In this document: positions 36,354 to 45,311 of the stretch, one piece after another | How the letters are laid out: the number at the start of each line of letters is the position of its first letter | Numbering within the stretch: position 1 is the first letter of the stretch | Assembly: GCF_004364975.1 (NCBI RefSeq) | Contig: NZ_SOBW01000007.1 | Coordinates: 124,001 to 188,000 of the forward strand | Direction: 5' to 3' | Source: Gelidibacter sediminis | Lineage (GTDB): Bacteria; Bacteroidota; Bacteroidia; Flavobacteriales; Flavobacteriaceae | DNA length: 64,000 nt | The notes under the pieces: model-generated | The model's input: only the letters and a program-made list of their open reading frames with translations | Databases searched by the model: none | Told to the model about the DNA's origin: nothing | Translations under genes and position numbers: made by a program

Positions 36354-37898
36354 TTAATTAGATATTTCTATAAATACTGGAGACGCCGGAAGTAATTTTA
36401 TGTTGCTATTGCCTTGAATTTGTGATTTAATTTCAAAGATTTGTACCGCATCACCTCTAGAGGCTTTACGAAGCGCACTTCTTGCCTGATCGTTCATTCT
36501 GTTACCATTAACAGTAACCGTTGGTTGACCAGGGACTTTTATCTTAAATGAGGTTACATTGATATTTAAATCGAAGTCAAAATCAAATAACTTTGCATCA
36601 ACAGTTGCAATTTCTACGTTACTTTTTGGTAGACTCACGTTATCCGGTTGTCCAGCAATTGTACCAGATGGCTTAGGAATATCCTTAATTCTAAATGTAG
36701 ATCTGTCACTTACTTTAGTGCCATCAGGTAGCGTTCCTGTTACATTAATGGTTACTTCCTTACCAGAACCAGGGTTCATAACATATTTTCCAGTACCAGA
36801 GCTTTTAGATAGACCCGGTGCAGATGCGTTAACATTATTATCAGGCACACCCGCAAAAGAAATTGTCATAGGGTTGGCTACACCACGGTATACTACGTTC
36901 ATTTTGTCTGCAGAAATAGTTGCAGAGTTTGGTTTAGGAACTACAGCATAACTACTTTTTACAGGAATGGTAATGATAGAATCTCCTTCTTTAAACTGAA
37001 ATTCACCAACAATCTCTCTTTCTCCTACTCCACCGGCAGGAAACTTCAATAAGGTTTTACCAGCTTGCATTGCATCTGGAGAAAGTTCTTTACCGTTAAT
37101 GATAACTTTATCAGCTCTTAAAGTTTGATCTTTCTTTCCTAGAATTATTGTTCCAGTAAATTCTTCTCCACTAAAGAAGGCAGTTTTGTCCGGTACAACA
37201 ATCGCGTCAAAGTTTGTTAAGGAAGCTTCAATTTTAAGTTTACCTGCTAACATAGAAGATAATACTTCAGATTCAGCCGTCTTAACATCCGCTTGCATTT
37301 GAGTTAATTTAGTTAAAGAAGCTACCATCGGGAAACCTTCAAAGTGATAGTTTAACCATCCCTTTGAAATACCTTCAGATGTTTTAACATCTTCAGTAGC
37401 AAATTTCTTCTGAATATCGGCTTGAATATCTTTATTGTCTTCACCTAAAATCTCAATAACACCTTCTCGATACGCTTTAATCTGAGCTAAAAACTCTTCA
37501 CCAGCTTTAGTAACTCTATCGCCAGTGAACCATTTTTCATCAAGGAAATCAGTTCGATCCATTTTTTCGTATTCAGATGGATCATCCACAGATTTCAATA
37601 ATTCCGTTTTTACATTCTCTATATAAGAATTGAAGTCAGATGACAGCTTATCAATAGCGTCTGCTTTTGCTTTTAATGGTTGGTATTTAGCTGGTTGCTC
37701 TTCCACCTTATCTGCTAAACCTTGCATAAAGGCAGCATTACGTACAGTTGCCGATGCATTAGAATCACTGATTCTTTCGTTCATTAACCCAAATGCTGAA
37801 AGCACTTCTTTGGACATATTAAGTGCCATCATTGCGATAAACACTAAATACATAAGGTTAATCATTTTTTGTCTTGGGGATAATTTTCCTCCTGCCAT
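36354..37898 (-). CDS. gldM: Gliding motility / type IX secretion motor protein GldM
   Basis: Inner-membrane motor subunit whose periplasmic shaft drives secretion and gliding. 514 residues: a short cytosolic start with Arg9 (the motor residue known from F. johnsoniae GldM), one membrane helix (about 12-30, MINLMYLVFIAMMALNMSKE) and four periplasmic domains; the Gly/Pro-rich beta region (300-510) is the C-terminal shaft. It lies 47 bases after gldL and 67 before gldN. Confidence 0.96.
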   Translation of the reverse strand: MAGGKLSPRQKMINLMYLVFIAMMALNMSKEVLSAFGLMNERISDSNASATVRNAAFMQGLADKVEEQPAKYQPLKAKADAIDKLSSDFNSYIENVKTELLKSVDDPSEYEKMDRTDFLDEKWFTGDRVTKAGEEFLAQIKAYREGVIEILGEDNKDIQADIQKKFATEDVKTSEGISKGWLNYHFEGFPMVASLTKLTQMQADVKTAESEVLSSMLAGKLKIEASLTNFDAIVVPDKTAFFSGEEFTGTIILGKKDQTLRADKVIINGKELSPDAMQAGKTLLKFPAGGVGEREIVGEFQFKEGDSIITIPVKSSYAVVPKPNSATISADKMNVVYRGVANPMTISFAGVPDNNVNASAPGLSKSSGTGKYVMNPGSGKEVTINVTGTLPDGTKVSDRSTFRIKDIPKPSGTIAGQPDNVSLPKSNVEIATVDAKLFDFDFDLNINVTSFKIKVPGQPTVTVNGNRMNDQARSALRKASRGDAVQIFEIKSQIQGNSNIKLLPASPVFIEISN

Positions 37899-37945
37899 TC
37901 TAATTAGTTTTTTAGTTGTTGGTTTGGTTATCGACTAATTCCTAA

Positions 37946-38569
37946 TTAGTTTCTGTTCATTGCTGATAGCATTCCACCGTAAACACCATTTAAAGATGAT
38001 AGGTTAGACGCCAAAGACTTCATTTGCTCTTTAAGTTTCTCAGCGTTCTCAACAGCTTCTTCATTGATAGCAGCTTGTCTACTTGCAGAATCCATCTGTA
38101 CTTTGTAAAGACTGTTTAATGATTCCATTTGCGCAGCGGCCAGGGACATTTCTTCACCATACTTTTTAGTAGCAGCAATAGAATCTACAGTTGGGCTAAT
38201 ACCTTTTGCAGCGCCTTCAAAGTTTTTAATGCTGTTTCCTAAACTTGCCATAAGCTCGCCATCAATTTTTGCATCTTTAAGTAACTCGTCTAATTTTTTA
38301 GATAAAAGACCTTCTGCATCCTTAGGTTGTTCTTTCTTTCTATCAATACTTTGTCCACCCGCTAATTCAGGGTATACCAATGACCAATCCAAGTCGTTAT
38401 CAACAGGTTCAAATGCCGAAATTGCGAATACTAGGGCCTCCGTTACCAATCCTGCGATAAGCATTTCATTTCCTCCTGGCCAGTGCATGATTTTAAAAAG
38501 GGCACCGAGAATTACTACTGCGGCACCGAGGCCGTATACCATGTTCATTGCTTTTTTACTAATTGCCAT
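37946..38569 (-). CDS. gldL: Gliding motility / type IX secretion motor protein GldL
   Basis: Proton-powered stator of the type IX motor. 207 residues: two membrane helices (about 9-26 and 36-53) and a cytoplasmic coiled-coil region (about 120-200). Glu44 in helix 2 (LVTEALVFAISAFEP) corresponds to the functional Glu49 of F. johnsoniae GldL (known from the literature); the loop before it is five residues shorter. Second gene of the operon. Confidence 0.95.
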   Translation of the reverse strand: MAISKKAMNMVYGLGAAVVILGALFKIMHWPGGNEMLIAGLVTEALVFAISAFEPVDNDLDWSLVYPELAGGQSIDRKKEQPKDAEGLLSKKLDELLKDAKIDGELMASLGNSIKNFEGAAKGISPTVDSIAATKKYGEEMSLAAAQMESLNSLYKVQMDSASRQAAINEEAVENAEKLKEQMKSLASNLSSLNGVYGGMLSAMNRN

Positions 38570-38632
38570 AATGTGTGTGTGTTTTAGTTAAGATAGATTT
38601 CTTAAGTAGATTAATATTTAGTTTTGGTTGTA

Positions 38633-40003
38633 TTAATTGTTGTTAATTGCTGCGTTTGAAGTAATATCTGTACCCATATAATCCTGTACAGTTCTAAATC
38701 CGATATAACTTCTGGCAGAATCTGCATATTCATAATCTCTTGAACTTACTTGTAGGAAGTAAGCCACATCTTTCCATGAACCTCCACGCACTACCTTACG
38801 TTGATTATTTGGATCATTCACATTAGGGTTGATAGTAGACATGTATTCATAGGATGCTGGATCATAAGATCCATTTACCCATTCTGATACGTTACCAGCC
38901 ATATTATATAAGTTGTAATCATTAGGCTCATAAGACTTTGCCTCAACAGTATATAATGCCATATCTGCCGCGTAATCTCCACGTAAAGGTTTAAAATTTG
39001 CCAAGAAACAACCTCTGTCATTTTTAGCATAAGGCCCACCCCAAGGGAATGTTGCACCTTGTAATCCGCCTCGAGCAGCATACTCCCATTCCGCTTCAGA
39101 TGGTAGTCTGAAAGAATTGACATGTTGTTTGCCTCTACTTTTCTGATCAGCATTTTTGTATAATGTTCTCCATTTTGTAAATGCATTAGCTTGTTTCCAA
39201 GATACACCTACAACTGGATACTCGCCGTAAGCATCATGCCAGAAATAATCATTATGCATTGGTTCATTATAAGAGTAAGCAAAATCTCTGATCCAAGCGG
39301 TAGTATCAGGATATATTGCAACCTCTTCAGTAATTAATACGTCCTTACGTTTCAAATCTCTGTTTTTAGCCGCTTTTTGAATGTCCATATACGTGTACTG
39401 AAACTTAAATTTTTTAACATCCCAAGTACGCTGACCATTATATGATTCTTCTATAGGAAGATACATGGTATCCATAACCTCAGCGTAGTACTCGTCAGGA
39501 TATTTACTGGTATCAAAAATCAGTTTTACATCCTTGTTGAGTTTTCGGCCTTCGTAACCTGTAGGGCCTAAACCACTATAGTTATCATACATGTACTTTT
39601 CATATACAGTCATGTTTTCAGGATCTGCATCTTTAAATGCAAATTCTCCGGTACCTCCATCTCCAGGAGTCAAACCTAGTTCATCAGCAATGATTGCCAA
39701 TTTGGTTCTAATAGTAGAATCTCTAACCCAGTTCACGAACTGACGGTATTCACTATTTGTAATTTCAGTTTCGTCCATGTAAAAGGCTCTAACTGTGGCA
39801 GTTTTGGTTGGAGCATCTTGTATGCCGGCCAAATCATCATCAGATTTACCCATAATGAAAGAACCACCAGGTACTAGGGTCATTCCGTAAGGTTTTTCTG
39901 GATGCCATTTCTTTCCTTTAACTCCTACCAGCTCTCCTCTGTCTCCAGAATTACAACTAGCTAATAGAGCTAAAACAGCGGTTAATAAAGCGAACTTCTT
40001 CAT
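38633..40003 (-). CDS. gldK: Gliding motility / type IX secretion lipoprotein GldK
   Basis: Outer-membrane lipoprotein of the type IX core ring. 456 residues from the ATG at 40003 (MKKFALLTAVLALLASC, lipobox Cys17); an ATG two codons upstream is also possible. The body is a formylglycine-generating-enzyme-like (FGE-sulfatase) domain (YGMTLVPGGSFIMGKSDDD; PVVGVSWKQANAFTKW; FRLPSEAEWEYAARGG; NVSEWVNGSYDP; VVRGGSWKDV), without evidence of enzyme activity in this family. First gene of gldKLMN. Confidence 0.95.
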   Translation of the reverse strand: MKKFALLTAVLALLASCNSGDRGELVGVKGKKWHPEKPYGMTLVPGGSFIMGKSDDDLAGIQDAPTKTATVRAFYMDETEITNSEYRQFVNWVRDSTIRTKLAIIADELGLTPGDGGTGEFAFKDADPENMTVYEKYMYDNYSGLGPTGYEGRKLNKDVKLIFDTSKYPDEYYAEVMDTMYLPIEESYNGQRTWDVKKFKFQYTYMDIQKAAKNRDLKRKDVLITEEVAIYPDTTAWIRDFAYSYNEPMHNDYFWHDAYGEYPVVGVSWKQANAFTKWRTLYKNADQKSRGKQHVNSFRLPSEAEWEYAARGGLQGATFPWGGPYAKNDRGCFLANFKPLRGDYAADMALYTVEAKSYEPNDYNLYNMAGNVSEWVNGSYDPASYEYMSTINPNVNDPNNQRKVVRGGSWKDVAYFLQVSSRDYEYADSARSYIGFRTVQDYMGTDITSNAAINNN

Positions 40004-40117
40004 ATTCATATAAACTCGAGGTTAAATTATTTAGTCTTAAATGTTCAGTTTGTATTTTTTGAGGGAGTAAACATATCTATATATTTTCAAAAAAACAATT
40101 TTTTTTTCACTTTTTTT

Positions 40118-40156
40118 GCATTTCATCCCAAAAAGCAAGCATTTCATCGATGAAAT
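40118..40156. repeat. Direct repeats plus palindrome upstream of gldK
   Basis: GCATTTCATC occurs at 40118-40127 and 40139-40148, exactly 21 bases apart. The second copy runs into the perfect 16-base palindrome ATTTCATCGATGAAAT (40141-40156). The block lies about 115-155 bases upstream of gldK and just after the stop of the arginase-fold gene. Spacing of two helical turns suggests a protein-binding site. Confidence 0.5.
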
Positions 40157-40174
40157 TTAGGTTGTTATAAAGAC

Positions 40175-41341
40175 CTAATATGTGTTCTTTTTGTAGGCTT
40201 TATACCACCTCTCGGGGATTTTACCTTGCATCGCCTCTGTATAATCCTCATATGTACAAGGTAATAACGTATGCTTCTTTAATTTATTATTGACATCTGG
40301 TAAAAAAGGAATTTCAATCCACCAACGCCCCGTTTTATTGCTTTTATAAAAAACAAGCTCATCATCGTCAATTAACACGTTGAACTTTTGGTAGTTAACT
40401 GTGTCATCTAATACATTTTCACTTACCCGGCAATTTACGCCTTCAATAAAATACCACATAATTTGGGCTACCAACATGGCAGTAACATGATCTTCAGCGG
40501 CGTTTTGGTACTCATAGATCCCAAAAGACCCTACTTTATTACTGATTCCGGCATATCGGGCAATGGTACATATCTCCTTACCATCAAAACCGTTTGGCGA
40601 ATATTTTTGCGGTTTAGAGACTTCAGAGGCTTTTATCACTTTTAAATCCACACTTACAATATGTGCATCTCGCATGACAGGCTCAACTAAATTGATGGCA
40701 TTGGAGACCTCTCCTAAGCGATAAGCTTCAAAATAAAGTTTTTCCATCAAATCTATTTCTTCTTGTGAGTTGAAATAGGTTTGGTAACCGATGGTGGAGT
40801 AATTAAAAAGGTTATAAGGCTGTTCTAATATGATCTTTCCTAAATAACTATTATTTTTTATAGGCTGTGTGGAATCGCCTAAATCAAAGTTACTATCCAC
40901 GTTCACCACATTTACCATTGGGGCAATACTATCATATGCTCTATATATAGGATAGGTTAAATCTTGACTTCCTCCTAAAATTATTGGGATGATTTTTTTC
41001 TCAAGCAGAATAGTTATAGTAGTTCGTAAGGCAAAATACGTGTCCTCTACACTATCGCCCTTCAAAATATCACCCAAATCAGCTAAATTAGTGTGCCAAT
41101 TGCCTGGATACAGATTGTAAAAGACAGTTCGTATAGCATCTAAGTTTACCTCGGCCCCTATATAATTAACATCATTCCTATTTTCAAGAACTCCAATAAT
41201 GGCAATTTTCACGTTATCGAGATCAGGAAGACCATGCGCTTTGGTATGTATTTTCAATTTTTTACCTAGGGTCTGCGGCAACAACAACTCATTTTGAGCC
41301 AATACAACGTCTGAAACTGGCGATAGAAAGTTAAACGTCAT
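40175..41341 (-). CDS. Arginase/formimidoylglutamase-fold protein with degenerate metal site
   Basis: 388 residues with the ureohydrolase fold, but the six metal ligands are eroded. In the GGDH position it has GGSQD (123-127, His to Gln126); DxHxD is DSNFD (Asp149, Asn151 for His, Asp153); SxDxD is SVDLK (Asp232, Lys234 for Asp). So both ligand His and one ligand Asp are replaced. It is therefore unlikely to be a manganese ureohydrolase. It starts three bases after topA and ends 165 bases before gldK. Similar proteins occur by the same type IX genes in other Flavobacteriia (from memory); no function is known. Confidence 0.85.
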   Translation of the reverse strand: MTFNFLSPVSDVVLAQNELLLPQTLGKKLKIHTKAHGLPDLDNVKIAIIGVLENRNDVNYIGAEVNLDAIRTVFYNLYPGNWHTNLADLGDILKGDSVEDTYFALRTTITILLEKKIIPIILGGSQDLTYPIYRAYDSIAPMVNVVNVDSNFDLGDSTQPIKNNSYLGKIILEQPYNLFNYSTIGYQTYFNSQEEIDLMEKLYFEAYRLGEVSNAINLVEPVMRDAHIVSVDLKVIKASEVSKPQKYSPNGFDGKEICTIARYAGISNKVGSFGIYEYQNAAEDHVTAMLVAQIMWYFIEGVNCRVSENVLDDTVNYQKFNVLIDDDELVFYKSNKTGRWWIEIPFLPDVNNKLKKHTLLPCTYEDYTEAMQGKIPERWYKAYKKNTY

Positions 41342-41344
41342 GAA

Positions 41345-43861
41345 TTATTTCTTTTTAGCAGATGCTGTTTTCTTTGTCGTTTTTTTCTTTGTAGCTTTTT
41401 TAGCGGTTTTCTTTTTAGGTGCTTTAGCCTCTAATAGCGCTTTGGCTTTTTCTAAAGTAAATTCAGAAACGTCTACAGACTTGTCCAACTCAACTTTGGT
41501 TTTACCTTTTACAATGTTGTGTCTTCCCCAACGGGCCTTTTCAATACGTATACCCTCATCTTCCCAATTATGAATGACCTTATCAATTTCTTTTTGAATT
41601 TTATCTTCTATCAATTGTACGATATCCTCGTCAGACAAATTATCCCAATCGTATTTTTTGTTGACGTTTATAAACATATCATTCCATTTGATAAACGGAC
41701 CAAAGCGACCTTTACCTTTTTGCACGGGTAAATCTTTATACATATATATGGGTGCGTCTGCCTTTTCCTTCTCCTTTATCAAATCTATGGCAAGGTCCAA
41801 TTCTACATTTAAAGCTTCCATTCCTTTTGGTAAGGACACAAATTTATCTCCAAATTTTACGTAAGGTCCAAAACGACCGTTATTAACCTCAACTTCTTCT
41901 CCTTTATATGTGCCCAATAATTTTGGCAGCTGAAACAAATCCATAGCTTCTTCATAGGTAATCGTGTTTAGTTGCTGATCTGGTGACAAACTGGCAAATA
42001 ATGGCTTTTCTTCTTCTTCAACCGTTCCTATTTGAACCATTGGTCCGAATTTGCCCAATCGCACACTTACCTGACGGCCGGTTTTCGGATCTGTACCCAA
42101 GATACGCTCTCCAGATTCGCGCTCAGCATTTTCCTGCACATCTTCCACCTGTGGATGAAAATCTTTGTAAAAATTCTTCATCATTTTGGTCCAATCTTCC
42201 TTACCCTCAGCAATTTCGTCAAAATCTGCTTCTACTTTGGCCGTAAAATTGTAATCAAGGATACTTTCAAAATGATTGACTAGAAAATCAGTTACAATCA
42301 TACCAATATCTGTTGGCACCAACTTCCCTTTATCTGAACCTACTTTTTCAGACAATTGTATATCTTTAACTTTCCCTTCTTTTAAAGTCAACTGTGTGTA
42401 ATCTCGCTCTATACCTTCTACGGTACCTTTCTCTACGTAATTTCTGTTTTGGATGGTTGAAATGGTTGGTGCATAGGTTGATGGACGACCAATTCCCAGT
42501 TCTTCCAATTGCTTAACTAAGGAGGCCTCAGTGTACCTATATGGTGGTCGGGTGTAACGCTCAGTAGCTGTTATGTAAGAATTGAGCAAGGTTTCATTAG
42601 TGCGCATTGCTGGTAACATCCCTTCCTGTTCAGTTTCTTCATCATCAGTACCTTCTAAATACACTTTCAAAAAACCATCAAAAGTGATGACTTCGCCGTT
42701 GGCGGCAAATAATTCTTTATGGGTAGAGGCGCTAATCTTGACGTTGGTACGCTCCAATTCAGCTTCACTCATTTGAGAAGCAATAGCCCGTTTCCAAATC
42801 AAATCGTATAATCTTGCCTGATCTCTATCCAACTGTACCGTATGTACAGAAAAATCAGTAGGTCTAATAGCCTCATGCGCCTCTTGTGCGCCTTTGCTCT
42901 TACCTTTATAATTACGTGGTTTACTATATTTGTTACCGTAAGCCTCTTTAATTTCAGCTTCTGCGCCCTTACGGGCATCATCAGATAGATTGACACTATC
43001 AGTTCTCATATAGGTAATCAACCCAGCTTCGTACAAGCGTTGTGCCATGGTCATGGTTTTGGACACTGAAAAATACAATTTACGTGATGCCTCTTGTTGC
43101 AATGTAGAAGTTGTAAATGGGGCCGCTGGTGATTTCTTTGCCGGTTTTTTATCCAGTTCAGCTACTTTAAATGAGGCTGAAGCATTTGATTCTAAAAATT
43201 TATAAGCCTCCTCTTTGGTTGCAAAGTTTTTAGGAAGTTTTGCTTTGAAGGATTGCCCGTCTTCATTTGAAAATTCAGCATCAATTCTGTACGATGCCTC
43301 TGGAGTGAAATTTTGAATATCCCTTTCGCGCTCTACAATCAATCTTACAGAAACAGATTGAACGCGACCTGCTGAGAGTCCGCCTTTAACCTTGCGCCAT
43401 AATACTGGTGATAATTCATACCCAACAATCCTATCCAATACACGTCGTGCTTGTTGCGCATCTACTAAATGATAATCAATATCACGCGGATTCTCTATCG
43501 CCTTAAGAATAGCAGTTTTTGTAATCTCATGAAAAACAATGCGTTTAGTTTTAGCTTTATCAAGTTTTAGTGTCTCAGCTAAGTGCCAAGCAATGGCCTC
43601 ACCCTCGCGGTCTTCATCACTCGCTAACCAAACCATATCGGCTTTCTTTGCTAAGTCTTTCAGTTTTTTTACAACTGCTTTTTTATCTTTGGAAACTTCA
43701 TATTTAGGTTTAAAATCGCCATCAACATCCACCCCTAATTCTTTTGAAGGCAAGTCGGCAATATGTCCAAAACTGGACTCTACCTTATAATCTTTACCTA
43801 AAAATTTCTCAATAGTTTTAGCCTTCGCAGGGGACTCAACAATAACTAAGTTCTTCGCCAT
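41345..43861 (-). CDS. topA: DNA topoisomerase I
   Basis: Type IA enzyme relaxing negative supercoils. 838 residues: a TOPRIM domain (MAKNLVIVESPAKAKTIEKF; ASDEDREGEAIAWHLAE), the catalytic region with Tyr284 (LITYMRTDSVNLS) and DNA-binding repeats in the C-terminal third (RFGPFIKWNDMFINV, RWGRHNIVKG). The C terminus is a Lys/Ala/Thr tail (about 805-838: PKKKTAKKATKKKTTKKTA), typical of Bacteroidota. No four-Cys zinc domains are seen. First gene of a topA-arginase-fold pair, with a 3-base gap. Confidence 0.96.
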   Translation of the reverse strand: MAKNLVIVESPAKAKTIEKFLGKDYKVESSFGHIADLPSKELGVDVDGDFKPKYEVSKDKKAVVKKLKDLAKKADMVWLASDEDREGEAIAWHLAETLKLDKAKTKRIVFHEITKTAILKAIENPRDIDYHLVDAQQARRVLDRIVGYELSPVLWRKVKGGLSAGRVQSVSVRLIVERERDIQNFTPEASYRIDAEFSNEDGQSFKAKLPKNFATKEEAYKFLESNASASFKVAELDKKPAKKSPAAPFTTSTLQQEASRKLYFSVSKTMTMAQRLYEAGLITYMRTDSVNLSDDARKGAEAEIKEAYGNKYSKPRNYKGKSKGAQEAHEAIRPTDFSVHTVQLDRDQARLYDLIWKRAIASQMSEAELERTNVKISASTHKELFAANGEVITFDGFLKVYLEGTDDEETEQEGMLPAMRTNETLLNSYITATERYTRPPYRYTEASLVKQLEELGIGRPSTYAPTISTIQNRNYVEKGTVEGIERDYTQLTLKEGKVKDIQLSEKVGSDKGKLVPTDIGMIVTDFLVNHFESILDYNFTAKVEADFDEIAEGKEDWTKMMKNFYKDFHPQVEDVQENAERESGERILGTDPKTGRQVSVRLGKFGPMVQIGTVEEEEKPLFASLSPDQQLNTITYEEAMDLFQLPKLLGTYKGEEVEVNNGRFGPYVKFGDKFVSLPKGMEALNVELDLAIDLIKEKEKADAPIYMYKDLPVQKGKGRFGPFIKWNDMFINVNKKYDWDNLSDEDIVQLIEDKIQKEIDKVIHNWEDEGIRIEKARWGRHNIVKGKTKVELDKSVDVSEFTLEKAKALLEAKAPKKKTAKKATKKKTTKKTASAKKK

Positions 43862-43880
43862 ATCTGATTTTTTGTGGCTA

Positions 43881-43908
43881 CAAATGTATATGAAAAATAA
43901 TTATTCAG
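43881..43908 (-). promoter_or_regulatory. Candidate topA promoter
   Basis: TACATTTG (43888-43881 on the minus strand) 19 bases before the topA start, with CTG (43908-43906) 17 bases upstream in place of the usual TTG. The -7 box is perfect and the -33 box is one base off. Confidence 0.5.
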
Positions 43909-43966
43909 CCTAATTTAAAAAATTTAAGCCTATTTATATGCCGTTTACCGAATACTGATGACAAAC

Positions 43967-43993
43967 AAAAAAAGCCTGAACATTCAGGCTTTT
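43967..43993 (-). terminator. Terminator after the LVIVD lipoprotein gene
   Basis: Stem AAAGCCTGAA / TTCAGGCTTT with a 2-base connection (43971-43992) and a T run on the minus strand, 20 bases after the stop. Confidence 0.85.
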
Positions 43994-44011
43994 AAAATTG
44001 TGAAGAGCATT

Positions 44012-45238
44012 TTAATCGAGATGAAATGTACTTATCAATTGTAAGGCATTTTCATTGTAACTATATTGATACAGGGCTTTTTCCCCTATCATTAAGAGAC
44101 TATTATGTAGTGGAATGACATCCTTAGCATAAATATCTGTAAATGATTGGGTTTGCTGAAGTTCTAAAGGATTGGTCTTATCAAAAACTTTTAGGCCAGA
44201 AGTACCATCACACACATACAACGCTGCACCTTTAAACCCTAAACCATAAGGGTTGTCTAAAATATGTCTACTCGCCAAAGTGGGATTGGTTTTGTCAGTT
44301 ATATCGATAACTTCCAACACACTTTCCATTTGGCCGCAAGCATTACCACCTCTCAGTGTTAAATATGCATAATTGCCATCTACCACAACAGGGTCGCAGC
44401 CTTCCCAATGTACAAATTGTGACACATATTCTGGGATGTTAGAATTTTCTAAACTGTAAATATACATCCCATTGGTCCCACCCAAATACAAATGATGATC
44501 TGCATAGAACATGGTTTCAATACTCCATCCTGCATACTGTAAGTTCTCAAATATAGGGTTCGCCAAATTTGAAATATTAAATATGGAAAGGGCTGAAGAT
44601 CCAACAGTATATAAATAATTGTCTATAATTTGAAAACGTGCTAAGGACCCTCCAACACCAACACTACTTTCTGCTGCAGTTGAAAATGCCGCATCATTAA
44701 ATACTAACAAACTATTATCAACCTTTTCACGCCGTTCTTTCACGATGCGCCAACTGATAACAACGTTGTTTTCAAAATCATAATTACTAAAGTCGGCATA
44801 CTCTGCATCACGAGGAATTTGATAGTCATAAATTGAAAACACATCTTCTAACCGATCAACAACTTGTACGTTAGTAATATCTGAAATATCAAAAACAACT
44901 AGATCCGTTGCACTGTCAGCGTAGAGATAATTGTTTTTTATAGAAATATCCTCATTGCCAGGAATCTTTAAGTAAGCGATAGCTTTTGGTGCTGACGGAT
45001 TAGAATTATCAATAATATGTACCCCCTTAAATGCATCAGTTATAAATATGAAATCTTGGTAAGCGTAAATTTTACCAACATTTACTGTAGGTTTGGCAGC
45101 CTGCACTTTAACCGACTTTCTAAATTCAGACTTGGACATCATTTCAGGAATAGCCACAGCTACCATTTCATAATCTGCATCGTCAGTTTGACACGAAAAC
45201 AGACTAATAATAATAAGAACAAATAATAACGGTTTCAT
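44012..45238 (-). CDS. LVIVD-repeat lipoprotein
   Basis: 408 residues from the ATG at 45238 (MKPLLFVLIIISLFSC; an upstream ATG two codons earlier is also in frame). The signal ends in lipobox LFSC, so the protein is lipid-anchored. The body has repeats of about 45 residues of the LVIVD type (VHIIDNSNPSAPKAIAYL; LVVFDISDITNVQVVD; LSIFNISNLANPIFEN; LEVIDITDKTNPTLAS; LKVFDKTNPLELQQ), predicting a beta-propeller on the periplasmic or outer face. Binding partner unknown. It stands alone after topA. Confidence 0.85.
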   Translation of the reverse strand: MKPLLFVLIIISLFSCQTDDADYEMVAVAIPEMMSKSEFRKSVKVQAAKPTVNVGKIYAYQDFIFITDAFKGVHIIDNSNPSAPKAIAYLKIPGNEDISIKNNYLYADSATDLVVFDISDITNVQVVDRLEDVFSIYDYQIPRDAEYADFSNYDFENNVVISWRIVKERREKVDNSLLVFNDAAFSTAAESSVGVGGSLARFQIIDNYLYTVGSSALSIFNISNLANPIFENLQYAGWSIETMFYADHHLYLGGTNGMYIYSLENSNIPEYVSQFVHWEGCDPVVVDGNYAYLTLRGGNACGQMESVLEVIDITDKTNPTLASRHILDNPYGLGFKGAALYVCDGTSGLKVFDKTNPLELQQTQSFTDIYAKDVIPLHNSLLMIGEKALYQYSYNENALQLISTFHLD

Positions 45239-45311
45239 AAGCATTGGCGGTATTAAAGTAGATGACTGAATAACACTACTTAATAGATGCCCGGAATTAG
45301 AAAAGGTTGCG

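Noticed and set aside
36559-36951. Plus-strand frame of 130 codons in gldM
   Set aside because: Internal shadow of gldM without start signals.
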